A stretch of DNA of 64,000 bases from NCBI RefSeq assembly GCF_014982855.1, contig NZ_JADCKF010000001.1:62001-126000 (forward strand), written 5' to 3'. Shown here piece after piece: positions 16,997 to 28,016 of the stretch (position 1 is the first letter of the stretch; each line of letters begins with the position of its first letter). A program made the translations under genes and the position numbers. Below the pieces are notes generated by a model that had not been told where the DNA came from, did no database searches, and saw only the letters and a program-made list of their open reading frames with translations. Source of the stretch: Pseudoflavonifractor gallinarum. Its GTDB lineage: Bacteria; Bacillota; Clostridia; Oscillospirales; Oscillospiraceae.

Positions 16997-18004
16997 ATGG
17001 ATCTCCACGCGCTGGCGGGCAACGGTCCCCTCAAACGGCAGCTGGACCTCCAGACTGCCCGGCGGGGCCTCTCCCACGCCTACATTCTCAGCGGCCCGGC
17101 GGGCTCGGGCAAGCGCACCCTGGCCGCTCTGCTCTCGGCCGCGCTGGTGTGCTCCGGTCCCGCGGAGCAGGCCCCCTGCCTGCACTGCTCAGGCTGCCGC
17201 AAGGCCATGGGCGGCATCCATCCGGACATTGTGCGCGCCGGGGCGGAGGGCGACATCAACGTGGCCCAGATCCGCGCCCTGCGCGCCGACGCCTATATCC
17301 GGCCCAATGAGGCCGCGCGCAAGGTCTATCTGCTGGAGCGCGCCCATACCATGAATCCCAGCGCCCAGAACGCCATGCTCAAGCTGCTGGAGGAGGGACC
17401 GCCCTACGCGGCTTTTCTGCTGCTCACCGAAAACGCGGCCGCTCTGCTCCCCACCGTGCGCTCCCGGTGTGAGACCCTGACCCTCTCCCCCGTCTCTCTG
17501 CCTGAGGCGGAGGCCTTTTTATATGCCCGCTATCCCCAGCGCAGCCGGGAGGAGCTCTCGGCCGCCGCCCGGCGGTGTGAGGGCCTGCTGGGACGGGCTG
17601 TGGCCGAGCTGGAGGGAACGGCCGCCGTGGACTCCCGCCTGCGGGACACTGCCCTGCTGCTGGCCCAGCGTCTCTCCGCCGAGGACGAGCTGGCCCTGGC
17701 CGAGCTGTGCATTTCCCTGGAAAAGTGGGAACGGGACGATCTGGCCGCCCTCATGGGGGAGACTGTGCTCCTCCTGCGGGACGCGCTGGTCCAGCGTGCC
17801 GGGGCCGGACAGGAGGAAGACCCCCAGCGCCGCGCCGCCGCGGCCTCCCTGGCGTCTGCCCTCTCCCCCCGGGCTATGCTGGAGGCCATTCGGGTCCTGG
17901 AGGAGCTGCGCACCGCCTGCGGCTTTTACGTCGGCGCAGGTCATCTGGCCGGGTGGCTCTGCGCCCGCCTGGCCTCCATCCAAACGGCGCAAATTACCAG
18001 ATAG
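16997..18004 (+). CDS. holB: DNA polymerase III delta-prime subunit
   Basis: Clamp-loader subunit of the replicative polymerase, 335 residues. The AAA+ P-loop is GPAGSGKRT near residue 33, followed by a zinc-type Cys cluster (C52 and CLHCSGC) and the HPDIVRAG and MNPSAQNAMLKLLEEGP blocks characteristic of delta-prime. The Arg of the sensor region appears in TVRSRCETL. The C-terminal collar domain is Ala/Leu-rich and weakly conserved. The ATG lies 2 bases after the darA stop with only a partial ribosome-binding site (TAAGG), suggesting translational coupling. Confidence 0.94.
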   Translation: MDLHALAGNGPLKRQLDLQTARRGLSHAYILSGPAGSGKRTLAALLSAALVCSGPAEQAPCLHCSGCRKAMGGIHPDIVRAGAEGDINVAQIRALRADAYIRPNEAARKVYLLERAHTMNPSAQNAMLKLLEEGPPYAAFLLLTENAAALLPTVRSRCETLTLSPVSLPEAEAFLYARYPQRSREELSAAARRCEGLLGRAVAELEGTAAVDSRLRDTALLLAQRLSAEDELALAELCISLEKWERDDLAALMGETVLLLRDALVQRAGAGQEEDPQRRAAAASLASALSPRAMLEAIRVLEELRTACGFYVGAGHLAGWLCARLASIQTAQITR

Positions 18005-18019
18005 ATGAGGTTCCAAACT

Positions 18020-19312
18020 ATGACGGAAATCATTGGCGTCCGCTTTAAGAGCGGGGGCAAACAATACTATTTCGATCCAAAGGGCACCCAGGTCCAGGCC
18101 GGACAGGGGGTCATCATCGAGACCTCCCGGGGCGTGGAATACGGCGAGTGCGTCCAGGCCAACACCATGGTGGAGGACTCCGCCGTGGTGCAGCCTCTGC
18201 GTCCCCTGGTCCGCATCGCCACCCCCAAGGATCTGGAGACTGTACGGCGCAACCATGAAAAGGAGGAGCGGGCCTTCCGCATCTGCCAGGAGAAGATTGC
18301 CGACCACGGTCTGGATATGAAGCTGGTGGACGTGGAATACAACTTTGACGGCAACAAGATCCTCTTTTTCTTCACCAGCGAGTGCCGGGTGGACTTCCGG
18401 GCCCTGGTAAAGGATCTGGCCAGCGTGTTCCACACCCGCATCGAGCTGCGCCAGATCGGCGTGCGGGACGAGGCCAAGATGCTGGGCGGTCTGGGCATCT
18501 GCGGGCGGCCCTTCTGCTGCTGCGGCTTCCTGGACGATTTTCAGCCCGTCTCCATCAAGATGGCCAAGACCCAGAGCCTCTCCCTCAATCCCACCAAGAT
18601 CTCGGGCACCTGCGGCCGGCTCATGTGCTGCCTGAAGTACGAGCAGGACGCCTATGAGGACGCCGTCAAGCGCATGCCCAAGAACGAGTCCTTTGTGGAG
18701 ACCCCCGACGGCGTGGGTACGGTCTCGCAGGTCAACCTCCTGCGGGAGACCGTGAAGGTCCGCCTGGATGACGAGCCGGAAAATCCCCGCTGCTATCACA
18801 ACTGTGAGATCTGCGTGGTCCGCAACGGCAAGGGCAAGCGGCCCGAGGGCTATGTGGCCCCGCCCCCCGAGGAGTTGGCCAAGCTCCGCAAGGTGACCGC
18901 TCCCCCCGAGAGTGAGGAGGACCGTCTCTCCGCCGCCCTAGCCAATCTGACCCTGGCGGAGGAGCCCAAGCCCGCTGCCCCGGCTCCGGAAGAGGGCAGT
19001 GAGGGCGAGAAGCGTTCCCGCCGCCGCCGCTCCCGGAGCAAAAAGCCCGCACAGGCGGCCAAGCCCCAGGGCGAGGAGGCGCCTGCCAAGGAGTCCCGCG
19101 GGGACAAGCCCCGCACGGAGCGGCCCGCCCGGCCCCCCAAGCCAAAGAGTGAGCGGCCCGCACCGGCCAAGGAGGCCAAGGAGCACACCGAGTCCGCACC
19201 CGCCCAGGAGGGCGGCGAGGGACAGGAGAGCACCAAGAAGCCCCGCCGCCGGTACCGCCGTCCCCGTGGAAACCGCCCCAAGGGTGAGGGCGGCGCCCCT
19301 AAAGCCGAATGA
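18020..19312 (+). CDS. ricT: RicT/YaaT (PSP1-domain) regulator with long charged tail
   Basis: In Bacillus subtilis RicT joins RicA and RicF in an iron-sulphur complex that stimulates RNase Y maturation cuts and affects sporulation and competence. The first ~270 residues match: VGVRFKSGGKQYYF-type start, the cysteine clusters GGLGICGRPFCCCGFLDDF and GTCGRLMCCLKYE, and GVGTVSQVNLLRETVKV. The remaining ~150 residues are low-complexity, rich in Lys/Arg/Glu/Pro/Ala, including RRRRSRSKKPAQAAK and ending KKPRRRYRRPRGNRPKGEGG; Bacillus YaaT has no such tail. This may bind RNA or the ribosome (inference). ATG 18020 has TGAGG 9 bases before it; an in-frame ATG at 18005 has none. Confidence 0.93.
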   Translation: MTEIIGVRFKSGGKQYYFDPKGTQVQAGQGVIIETSRGVEYGECVQANTMVEDSAVVQPLRPLVRIATPKDLETVRRNHEKEERAFRICQEKIADHGLDMKLVDVEYNFDGNKILFFFTSECRVDFRALVKDLASVFHTRIELRQIGVRDEAKMLGGLGICGRPFCCCGFLDDFQPVSIKMAKTQSLSLNPTKISGTCGRLMCCLKYEQDAYEDAVKRMPKNESFVETPDGVGTVSQVNLLRETVKVRLDDEPENPRCYHNCEICVVRNGKGKRPEGYVAPPPEELAKLRKVTAPPESEEDRLSAALANLTLAEEPKPAAPAPEEGSEGEKRSRRRRSRSKKPAQAAKPQGEEAPAKESRGDKPRTERPARPPKPKSERPAPAKEAKEHTESAPAQEGGEGQESTKKPRRRYRRPRGNRPKGEGGAPKAE

Positions 19313-19320
19313 TTCTTCCC

Positions 19321-19357
19321 GCTGCGCTCCGCCCTCCCGGTGGAGCGCAGCGTTTCT
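19321..19357 (+). terminator. Probable terminator after ricT
   Basis: A perfect 10-bp stem GCTGCGCTCC / GGAGCGCAGC (19321-19330, 19342-19351) followed by GTTTCTCTT. The T-tract is weak, so partial read-through into the acetyltransferase gene is possible. Confidence 0.6.
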
Positions 19358-19384
19358 CTTAACTTCAACGGAGGAGGAACTCCC

Positions 19385-19942
19385 ATGACGGAACAGCAAA
19401 AAATGGCCTCCGGCCTGCTCTACGACGCCACAGACCCCGCTCTCGAGGCACAGCGCAGCCGCTGTAAGGAGCTGTGCCACCAGGCAAACCAGATCCCCCC
19501 GCTCCAGCAGCAGGCCAGAAATGCCCTCCTGCGCACCATTCTGGGCCGCACCGGCACACACTTTACCATCGAACCCTCCTTCTGGTGTGACTACGGCTAT
19601 CACATTACCCTGGGGGAGCACTTCTATGCCAACCACAATCTGGTCATTCTGGACTGCGCCCCGGTGACCTTTGGGGATAACGTGTTTATCGCCCCCAACT
19701 GCGGCTTCTATACTGCCGGACATCCCATGGACCCCGCCACCCGAAACGCTGGCCTGGAGTGGGCCAAGCCCATCACCGTGGGCGATAATGTGTGGATCGG
19801 CGGAGGAGTCACCGTGCTCCCCGGCGTCACCATCGGCAGCAATAGTGTCATCGGTGCGGGAAGCGTGGTGGTCCATGACATCCCGGAGGGTGTCGTGGCC
19901 GTGGGCAACCCCTGCCGCCCTATCAAACCGGTGGAAAGGTAA
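19385..19942 (+). CDS. Sugar O-acetyltransferase, maltose/galactoside type
   Basis: A 185-residue left-handed beta-helix acetyltransferase of the LacA/Maa/NodL group that transfers acetyl from acetyl-CoA to a sugar hydroxyl. The Maa N-terminal domain (MASGLLYDATDPAL...RCKELCHQAN) is followed by hexapeptide repeats. H113 in FYTAGHPMDP corresponds to the catalytic His. The end VVAVGNPCRPIKPV is typical. The ATG follows GGAGGAAC. The physiological substrate is unknown; detoxification or recycling of non-metabolised sugars is the usual suggestion for the family. Confidence 0.93.
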   Translation: MTEQQKMASGLLYDATDPALEAQRSRCKELCHQANQIPPLQQQARNALLRTILGRTGTHFTIEPSFWCDYGYHITLGEHFYANHNLVILDCAPVTFGDNVFIAPNCGFYTAGHPMDPATRNAGLEWAKPITVGDNVWIGGGVTVLPGVTIGSNSVIGAGSVVVHDIPEGVVAVGNPCRPIKPVER

Positions 19943-19951
19943 GATACCAAG

Positions 19952-19997
19952 AAAAAGAGAGAGGATCGTTTTTTATAACGATCCTCTCTCTTTTTCT
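19952..19997. terminator. Strong terminator after the sugar acetyltransferase
   Basis: A 19-bp perfect stem AAAAAGAGAGAGGATCGTT / AACGATCCTCTCTCTTTTT (19952-19970, 19977-19995). The symmetric A/T tails would let it act in both directions. Repeat copy 3 starts about 16 bases later. Confidence 0.93.
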
Positions 19998-20012
19998 TCG
20001 CTTAGGATAGCG

Positions 20013-20470
20013 AGCCTACCCGGCGGGGGCACCGCTTTCTTTTCCGTAAGAAAGCGGCGGGAAAGAACGGGCCGGGGGATGCTTCCCCCGGCACCCCCTC
20101 AAAATACGCCCCAACGGGCTGGGCTCAAGTCTCAGCAATTGCAAAAGTCCGGTGAGCCAAAGGCAGAACCTTTCCGCCTGTCAGGCACTTGGTGAGTCTG
20201 GTGGTAAACTGACTCCTCTCTCCCGACGACAGTCGAAGTTGAGCGTTACCTAAAGTGCCAGACCAAAACCTCTCTTCAGCGGCGGAAAGCTTCCCCCGAT
20301 ATGGGTACGCACCTCTGCTGACGCTGGTCTCCCTTTTCCGCCGGGGGTGCACTGGGGGGAGGTCCGGAGGGGGAATCATTCCTGTTCCCCCTCCGGCGTT
20401 TTCTTTCCCCCCTCTTTCTTTTCGAAAAGAAAGAGGGGTTCCCGCCGAATAGGCGCGCTCCCGCGGGCAG
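20013..20470 (+). repeat. Dispersed terminator-associated repeat, copy 3
   Basis: Plus-strand copy following the acetyltransferase terminator and facing the 3' end of rnhA. Hairpins A (about 20030-20057), B (about 20072-20091), C (about 20366-20398) and D (20409-20422/20425-20438) are all present. Compared with copy 1, the second base pair of hairpin D is C20410-G20437 instead of T908-A935, a matched double change that preserves pairing. The central blocks (GAGCCAAAGGCA near 20155, AGTGCCAGACCAAAACCTCT near 20256, GGGTACGCACCTCTG near 20303) are kept with scattered substitutions. It accounts for the 538-base gap. Confidence 0.88.
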
Positions 20471-20480
20471 GCGCCCTCCC

Positions 20481-20918
20481 CTACCGGAACTTCCGGCTCT
20501 CGGCCACCGCCAGCTCATCGCAGCGGTTGTTGAAGGGATTCTCAGCATGGCCCTTCACCCAGTGGAGATGGACTGTATGATAGTCGCACAGGTCCAGCAG
20601 CACCGCCCACAGGTCGGAATTGAGGGCGGGCTTCTTGTCGGACTTTACCCAGCCCCGGGCACGCCAGCCCTTGGCCCAGCCCTTTTCCAGGGCGTCCAGC
20701 ACATATTTCGAGTCGGAATAGAGATCCACCTCACAGGGCTCTTTCAGCGCCTGGAGGGCCGTGATGACTCCGGTGAGCTCCATGCGGTTGTTGGTGGTCT
20801 GGGCCTCACCGCCAGAGAGCTCCTTCCTGTGGGGGCCATACTGGAGGATGGCCCCCCACCCGCCCGGTCCGGGATTCCCGGAACAGGCCCCGTCCGTATA
20901 GATGGTCACTTGCTTCAT
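20481..20918 (-). CDS. rnhA: Ribonuclease HI
   Basis: Cleaves the RNA strand of RNA-DNA hybrids, removing R-loops and primers. In this 145-residue protein the carboxylate set is complete: D9 ([15 protein letters not shown]), E47 (NNRMELTG), D69 (YSDSKYV), and D134 (NNRCDELA), with the loop H124 (WVKGHAENP). The length is close to the E. coli enzyme (155). It is the last gene of the leftward block that begins at the replication origin, 11 bases after the SHOCT gene. Its start has AGAGGAG 7 bases upstream. Confidence 0.96.
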   Translation of the reverse strand: MKQVTIYTDGACSGNPGPGGWGAILQYGPHRKELSGGEAQTTNNRMELTGVITALQALKEPCEVDLYSDSKYVLDALEKGWAKGWRARGWVKSDKKPALNSDLWAVLLDLCDYHTVHLHWVKGHAENPFNNRCDELAVAESRKFR

Positions 20919-20929
20919 GAAAACTCCTC

Positions 20930-21328
20930 TTACAGATCCCGGAGGACCTCCTGCCGCTTCTGCTCATACTCCTCCGGGGTGATGAGCCCCTCGTCCCGGA
21001 GGGACTGGAGCTTGCGCAGGCGCTCCTCCGCCTGCTCCGGCTGTTCCGGGGCGGGCGGAGCGGAAGGCTCCACGGGGGCGGCCTGAGGTGCGGCGGGCTT
21101 TGCAGCGGCCGGAGCCGTGGGCGCATTCCGTCCCACCCGGCGGCTCTTGATGAGGGCCCGGTAGAGGTCCACCAGGGCAATGGCCCCGGCGGCCACCACC
21201 CACACCACGCCGAACATTCCCAGCTTAGGCACGCCGTAGATGGCGCCCAGTACGGCCAGCACCGCCATGATGAGCCCTTCCACCAGGGCCTGCTTGGCCC
21301 CCCGGCTCATGGTCTTCTTTTCACGCAT
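20930..21328 (-). CDS. Small membrane protein with C-terminal SHOCT domain
   Basis: A 132-residue protein with two predicted membrane segments at about residues 16-33 and 37-56, an Ala/Pro-rich linker (about 68-98), and a C-terminal SHOCT motif ([26 protein letters not shown]). SHOCT motifs usually end multi-domain proteins and are thought to mediate oligomerisation; no specific function can be given. It begins 6 bases after the gyrA stop, with its ribosome-binding site (GGAGGAG) inside the end of gyrA, so it is translationally coupled to gyrA. Confidence 0.8.
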   Translation of the reverse strand: MREKKTMSRGAKQALVEGLIMAVLAVLGAIYGVPKLGMFGVVWVVAAGAIALVDLYRALIKSRRVGRNAPTAPAAAKPAAPQAAPVEPSAPPAPEQPEQAEERLRKLQSLRDEGLITPEEYEQKRQEVLRDL

Positions 21329-21334
21329 ATCCGA

Positions 21335-23887
21335 TTACTCCTCCGTCTCCTGGGGAGCGGCCTCCGGAGCGCTCTCGCCCTCCTCACCGGCAGGCGGGAG
21401 AACGGTCTCCTCCTCCTCTTCCCGCTCGGTACGGGCGATGGAGATGACCTTCACACCCTCGCTCAGATTCATGACCTTCACGCCCTGGGCAGTACGAGAA
21501 TAGACATTGATGCCCACGGCGTGGGTGCGGATGATGGTGCCGTCATCCGAGATGATGAGGATGTCGTCATTCTCGTTGACCACCTTCATGGCGGCAATGG
21601 GGCCGGTCTTGTCGGTGACCTGGTAGCCCTTCAGGCCGTAGCCGCCGCGGTTCTGGGGTCCGTCAGCGCGGATATACTCGTCCATCTCGGTGCGCTTGCC
21701 AAAGCCGTTCTCGGTGATCATGAGCACCTGGTGGTCCCGCTTGGCCCGGGCGGCCGCCACCACATAATCTCCGTCCCGCAGCTTGATGCCGCGCACGCCG
21801 TAGGCGTCCCGGCCCATGCAGCGCACGTCGGTCTCCTTAAAGCAGATCGCCATGCCCTCGTGGGTGACGATGAGCACGGCCTGCTCCCCGTCGGTCTCCC
21901 GCACGGCGATGAGCTCGTCCCCCTCGTCCAGGGTGATGCAACGGATGCCCGCCTTGCGGGCGGTGTTGATGGAGGAGAGCTGAAGCCGCTTGACGGTGCC
22001 GTTGCGGGTCACCATGACCAGATAGCGGTCCTCCGGGAACTCCCGCAGGTGGATCATGGCGGTGACCTTCTCGTCGCTCTCCACGGGCAGGACATTGACG
22101 ATATTGGTACCCTTGGCGGTGCGGCCCGCCTCCGGGATCTGATAGCCCTTCTTCCGGTGGACCCGGCCCTTATTGGTGAAGAAGAGGATAAAATCGTGGG
22201 TGGAGGCGGTGAACACGGTCTCTACCATGTCCTCCTCCTTGAGGGTCTGGGCCGAGATACCCTTGCCGCCCCGGCGCTGCGCCCGGTAGGTGGAGGCGGG
22301 CAGACGCTTGATGTAACCGGCGGAGGTGAGGGTGAAGACGCACTCCTCCTCCTCGATCAGGTCCTCGATGTCGATGTCGTCCTCCACGAAGCCGATCTCG
22401 GTCTTGCGCTCGTCGCCGTACTTGTTGCGGATCTCAGTGAGCTCCTCCTTGAGGACGCCCCGGAGCATCTGCTCGTTGGAGAGCAGGTCGTTGTAGTAGG
22501 CGATCTTCTTCATGAGCTCGGCGTACTCGGCCTCCAGCTTCTCCTTCTCCAGGCCCTGGAGCCGCTTGAGCTGCATGTCCAGGATGGCCTGGGACTGAAC
22601 CTCATCCAGGCCAAAGCGCTCCATCAGGCGCTCTTTGGCGTTGTCATAGCTCTCCCGGATGATGCGGATGACCTCGTCGATGTTGTCCTGGGCAATGAGC
22701 AGGCCCTTGAGGAGATGAGCCCGCTCCTCCGCCTTGCGGCGGTCAAAGATGGTGCGCCGGGTGATGACCTCCTCCTGGAAGGCGATGTACTCGTCCAGGA
22801 TCTGGCGCAGGGTGAGGATCTTGGGCTGCTTCTGGTTGTTGACCAGAGCCAGCATGACGATGGCAAAGGTGGTCTGCATCTGGGTCTGGGCAAAGAGCCG
22901 GTTGAGCACCACCTGGGGATTGGCATCCTTCTTGAGCTCGATGACGATGCGCATGCCCTTTTTGCCGTCCGACTCATCCCGCAGGCCGGAGATTCCCTCC
23001 AGGCGCTTGTCGTGGACCTGGTCGGCGATATTCTCCACCAGGCGGGATTTGTTCACCTGATAGGGCAGCTCAGTCACGATGATGCGGGTACGGTTGTTGC
23101 CGAACTCCTCCATCTCGGTGCGGGCGCGCACCCGGATGTGGCCCTTACCGGTGGCGTAGGCCGCCCGGATGCCGCTGCGGCCCATGATGATGCCCTTGGT
23201 GGGGAAGTCGGGGCCCTTGATGTGCTCCATGAGGTCGTCCAGCTCGGCTTCAGGGTTGTCCAGCACGCAGATAGTGGCGTCGATGACCTCCCGCAGGTTG
23301 TGGGGCGGGATGTTGGTGGTCATGCCCACGGCGATGCCGGAGGAACCGTTCACCAGAAGGTTGGGGAAGCGGGAGGGGATGACCCGGGGTTCCTTCAGGG
23401 ACTCGTCAAAGTTGGGGTCCCAGTCCACGGTCTCCTTCTCGATGTCCCGCAGCATCTCGTTTGCGATCTTTGCCATGCGGGCCTCGGTATAACGGTAGGC
23501 GGCCGGGGGATCGCCGTCCACCGAGCCGAAGTTTCCGTGGCCGTCCACCAGCGGATAGCGCATGGAGAAGTCCTGGGCCAGACGGACCAGGGCGTCATAG
23601 ACGCTCTGGTCGCCGTGGGGGTGGTACTTACCCAGCACGTCGCCCACGCAGGTGGCCGACTTCTTGAAGGCCTTGTCGCTGGTCAGGCCGCTCTCATACA
23701 TGGAGTAGAGAATGCGCCGGTGAACGGGCTTGAGGCCGTCCCGCACGTCGGGCAGGGCCCGGCCCACGATGACCGACATGGCGTACTCGATGTACGCGTC
23801 CTGCATCTCATGCTCCAGATTGATCTCCACGATCTTCTGATCGGGAAAGGTGATATCTTTGGTCTGATAATCGTTATTGCTCGCCAA
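21335..23887 (-). CDS. gyrA: DNA gyrase subunit A
   Basis: Breakage-reunion subunit of gyrase, about 850 residues, introducing negative supercoils ahead of forks. The quinolone-determining region is near the N-terminus ([19 protein letters not shown]), the catalytic Tyr is in [10 protein letters not shown], and the gyrase-specific GyrA-box QRRGGKG is in the C-terminal beta-pinwheel. The start is a TTG: one at 23887 lies 9 bases after GGAG and is preferred, while an in-frame TTG at 23896 overlaps that site. The C-terminus is acidic ([20 protein letters not shown]-like). It lies 67 bases after gyrB on the same strand. Confidence 0.96.
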   Translation of the reverse strand: MASNNDYQTKDITFPDQKIVEINLEHEMQDAYIEYAMSVIVGRALPDVRDGLKPVHRRILYSMYESGLTSDKAFKKSATCVGDVLGKYHPHGDQSVYDALVRLAQDFSMRYPLVDGHGNFGSVDGDPPAAYRYTEARMAKIANEMLRDIEKETVDWDPNFDESLKEPRVIPSRFPNLLVNGSSGIAVGMTTNIPPHNLREVIDATICVLDNPEAELDDLMEHIKGPDFPTKGIIMGRSGIRAAYATGKGHIRVRARTEMEEFGNNRTRIIVTELPYQVNKSRLVENIADQVHDKRLEGISGLRDESDGKKGMRIVIELKKDANPQVVLNRLFAQTQMQTTFAIVMLALVNNQKQPKILTLRQILDEYIAFQEEVITRRTIFDRRKAEERAHLLKGLLIAQDNIDEVIRIIRESYDNAKERLMERFGLDEVQSQAILDMQLKRLQGLEKEKLEAEYAELMKKIAYYNDLLSNEQMLRGVLKEELTEIRNKYGDERKTEIGFVEDDIDIEDLIEEEECVFTLTSAGYIKRLPASTYRAQRRGGKGISAQTLKEEDMVETVFTASTHDFILFFTNKGRVHRKKGYQIPEAGRTAKGTNIVNVLPVESDEKVTAMIHLREFPEDRYLVMVTRNGTVKRLQLSSINTARKAGIRCITLDEGDELIAVRETDGEQAVLIVTHEGMAICFKETDVRCMGRDAYGVRGIKLRDGDYVVAAARAKRDHQVLMITENGFGKRTEMDEYIRADGPQNRGGYGLKGYQVTDKTGPIAAMKVVNENDDILIISDDGTIIRTHAVGINVYSRTAQGVKVMNLSEGVKVISIARTEREEEEETVLPPAGEEGESAPEAAPQETEE

Positions 23888-23954
23888 AAAGCTCAACTCC
23901 GTTCAAGAGATAGATGGTTCCGGCGGGGCTTTCCACTCCCCGCCGGGCTGGGCA

Positions 23955-26021
<2,067 letters not shown>

Positions 26022-26288
26022 TCAGGTATCAAAGGTATTGCTCTCGGCCCGGCGCAGCAGCGTGGCCGGCGAGAGCTGGGAGATGTAGACGGTCCGCCTG
26101 CCGTCCCGCCCCACGCAGAGCACGAAGGACTTGGGCAGATCCTCGGACACGTTGACCACCCGCCCCTCCTTCTCGGCCCGGGTGAGGAAACTGCGGGTGC
26201 GGTGGGAGGCGGTGGTGTTGTCCAGATCAAAGATCCCCACCACGTCCCGGAAGGGGACCACCACGGACTGGCCCAGATGCAGATACAC
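26022..26288 (-). CDS. remB: RemB-like (DUF370/YaaB) protein
   Basis: An 88-residue protein matching Bacillus YaaB/RemB, which sits in the same place between recF and gyrB. The stretch VVGIFDLDNTT, the RTRSFLTRAEKEGRVVNVSEDLPKSFVLC core and YISQLSPATLLRR are characteristic. Related RemA is a DNA-binding activator of biofilm-matrix genes in Bacillus; the role of RemB is less clear. The GTG start is supported by GGAGGAA 8 bases upstream. Gene order here supports the identification. Confidence 0.88.
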   Translation of the reverse strand: MYLHLGQSVVVPFRDVVGIFDLDNTTASHRTRSFLTRAEKEGRVVNVSEDLPKSFVLCVGRDGRRTVYISQLSPATLLRRAESNTFDT

Positions 26289-26292
26289 GGCG

Positions 26293-26616
26293 CTATTCCT
26301 CCTCTACAATTCGGGGACTCCAGCGGCGGCGGAAGATCCGCCAGCCCAGCGCCATGCCCAGCAGGGCAAAGAGGGCGGGCACGCCGGGAAACAGAATGAT
26401 CTGGGTCAGGGGGGAGACCTGCTGGCTCTGCCAGAGGCGCCAGCGCCCCGCCCCGATGGCCCAGGTGATCCCCAGCAGCCCAAGGGGCGGAAGGAGGCGT
26501 AAGAGCCGCAGCAGACGCCATCCCCGTCCCGTCTCCCGCATGGTGAGGCGGCAGACGGTATATTCCAGCGCCACCCCCAGCAGCAGGGGCAGCAGCGTAA
26601 AGAGCACTAGGATCAT
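26293..26616 (-). CDS. Small hydrophobic membrane protein, unknown
   Basis: A 107-residue protein with three likely membrane segments (about 2-20, 38-56 and 70-92) and a basic, Arg-rich connection between the first two (RETGRGWRLLRLLRLL). No family is recognised. It is inserted between recF and remB, neighbours that are adjacent in Bacillus, with close spacing on both sides (26 and 4 bases), so it is part of the replication-origin operon. The ATG has GAGAGAGG upstream. Confidence 0.65.
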   Translation of the reverse strand: MILVLFTLLPLLLGVALEYTVCRLTMRETGRGWRLLRLLRLLPPLGLLGITWAIGAGRWRLWQSQQVSPLTQIILFPGVPALFALLGMALGWRIFRRRWSPRIVEEE

Positions 26617-26642
26617 ATTGCGTTCCTCTCTCCCGGCGGGGG

Positions 26643-27749
26643 CTAGTCGGCCAGCGCGCCGGCGCGGATGTGGAAGGTCCTCCCCTCCCCCAGGCCGTCC
26701 AGAGCCTCCTCCTCACAGCAGGTGATGAAGACCTGTCCGCCCCGGATGCGCCGGAGCACGAAGTCCCGCCGGCGCTGGTCCAGCTCGGAGAGCACATCGT
26801 CCAGCAGCAGCACCGGCCACTCCCCCATGTCCTCCTGGTGGAGCTCCCGCTCGGCCAGCTTGAGGGAGAGGGCCGCAGTGCGGGTCTGCCCCTGGGAGGC
26901 AAACTGCTTGGCGCTACGCCCGTCGATGGAGACCAGCAGGTCGTCCTTGTGGGGCCCGGAGAGACAGGTGCGGCTCTCCAGCTCGGCCCGGCGGTGGCTC
27001 TCCTGGTGCTCCAGCAGTCTGGGATAGATCTCCCGGGTGGGGATCAGGGGGTCCTCCACCGTCTTGACCGTCTCATAGGAGAGGGTCATCTTCTCCCGCT
27101 CCCCCGAGAATTCCGCGTGGATGGGGGCGGCAAACTGGGCCAGCTTGCGGATAAAATGGGCCCGGTAGTGGATCAGGATCGCCCCGCAGCGGGCCATGCG
27201 GTCATTGAACTCGGGCAGCAGGTCCAGGAGAGAGGGCTTCTCCTCCCAGTCCCGGAGGATGCGCCGCTTGTGCTCGTGGAGACGGTTATACTCGGCCAGG
27301 GCGGCGGCATACCGGGGGCGCAGCTGACAGAGGGACTGGTCCAGAAAACGCCTGCGCTCGGCGCTCCCGGCCCGGATGAGCATCAGGTCCTCCGGACAGA
27401 AGAGCACGGTGTGCAGCCGCTCGGACAGCTCCCCCGCCGTCTTGAGCCGCACGCCGTTGGAGGTCATCCGCCGGCGCCGGCCCCGGGTCAGCTGTACCTC
27501 CACCTTGAAGTCCCGCCCCCGGCTCTCCAGCTGGGCGCAGATGCGGGCGGAGGGAACGTCGAAGCCGATGAGCTCCCCCTCGCTCCTGGCCCGGTGAGAG
27601 GGCGCCCCGGAGAGGTAGCGCACCGCCTCCAGCAGATTGGTCTTGCCCTGGGCGTTCTCCCCGTAGATCACGTTGACGCCCGGGGCGAAGTCGGCGGAAA
27701 AGGAGCGGTAATTGCGAAACCCCTCCAGCTCCAGGGTGCGGACCATCAT
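26643..27749 (-). CDS. recF: DNA replication and repair protein RecF
   Basis: An SMC-like ATPase of 368 residues that helps load RecA at single-strand gaps. The Walker A motif ([15 protein letters not shown]) lies near residue 35. The signature motif region includes [16 protein letters not shown] and Walker B is [12 protein letters not shown]. Its first codons overlap the yaaA stop by 4 bases. The order dnaN-yaaA-recF is conserved in Firmicutes. Confidence 0.96.
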   Translation of the reverse strand: MMVRTLELEGFRNYRSFSADFAPGVNVIYGENAQGKTNLLEAVRYLSGAPSHRARSEGELIGFDVPSARICAQLESRGRDFKVEVQLTRGRRRRMTSNGVRLKTAGELSERLHTVLFCPEDLMLIRAGSAERRRFLDQSLCQLRPRYAAALAEYNRLHEHKRRILRDWEEKPSLLDLLPEFNDRMARCGAILIHYRAHFIRKLAQFAAPIHAEFSGEREKMTLSYETVKTVEDPLIPTREIYPRLLEHQESHRRAELESRTCLSGPHKDDLLVSIDGRSAKQFASQGQTRTAALSLKLAERELHQEDMGEWPVLLLDDVLSELDQRRRDFVLRRIRGGQVFITCCEEEALDGLGEGRTFHIRAGALAD

Positions 27750-27958
27750 CGCACGGTCAGCCGGTCGTTCCGCAGCTCCACGGTGTCACCGGGGCGCAGC
27801 TTCTTGCCCCGCATGGTGCAGACCTCGCCGTTGACCCGCACCAGGCTGTCCTGGATCAGGTTCTTGGCCTCTCCCCCGGTGGACACGGCCCCGGCAAACT
27901 TGAGAAAGGCCTCCAGTTTGATGAATTCAGTGGTAATGGCTACTTCCTTTTCTTGCAT
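27746..27958 (-). CDS. yaaA: S4-domain RNA-binding protein YaaA
   Basis: A 70-residue protein that is almost only an S4 RNA-binding fold ([54 protein letters not shown]). In Bacillus the YaaA family has been linked to ribosome assembly. It lies between dnaN and recF, as in Bacillus, and overlaps recF by 4 bases. Confidence 0.92.
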   Translation of the reverse strand: MQEKEVAITTEFIKLEAFLKFAGAVSTGGEAKNLIQDSLVRVNGEVCTMRGKKLRPGDTVELRNDRLTVR

Positions 27959-28016
27959 GTGTGCTTCCTTTCTCCTGCACGGGACTGCATAATTATGCGC
28001 CCCGTGCGGCTCTCCC

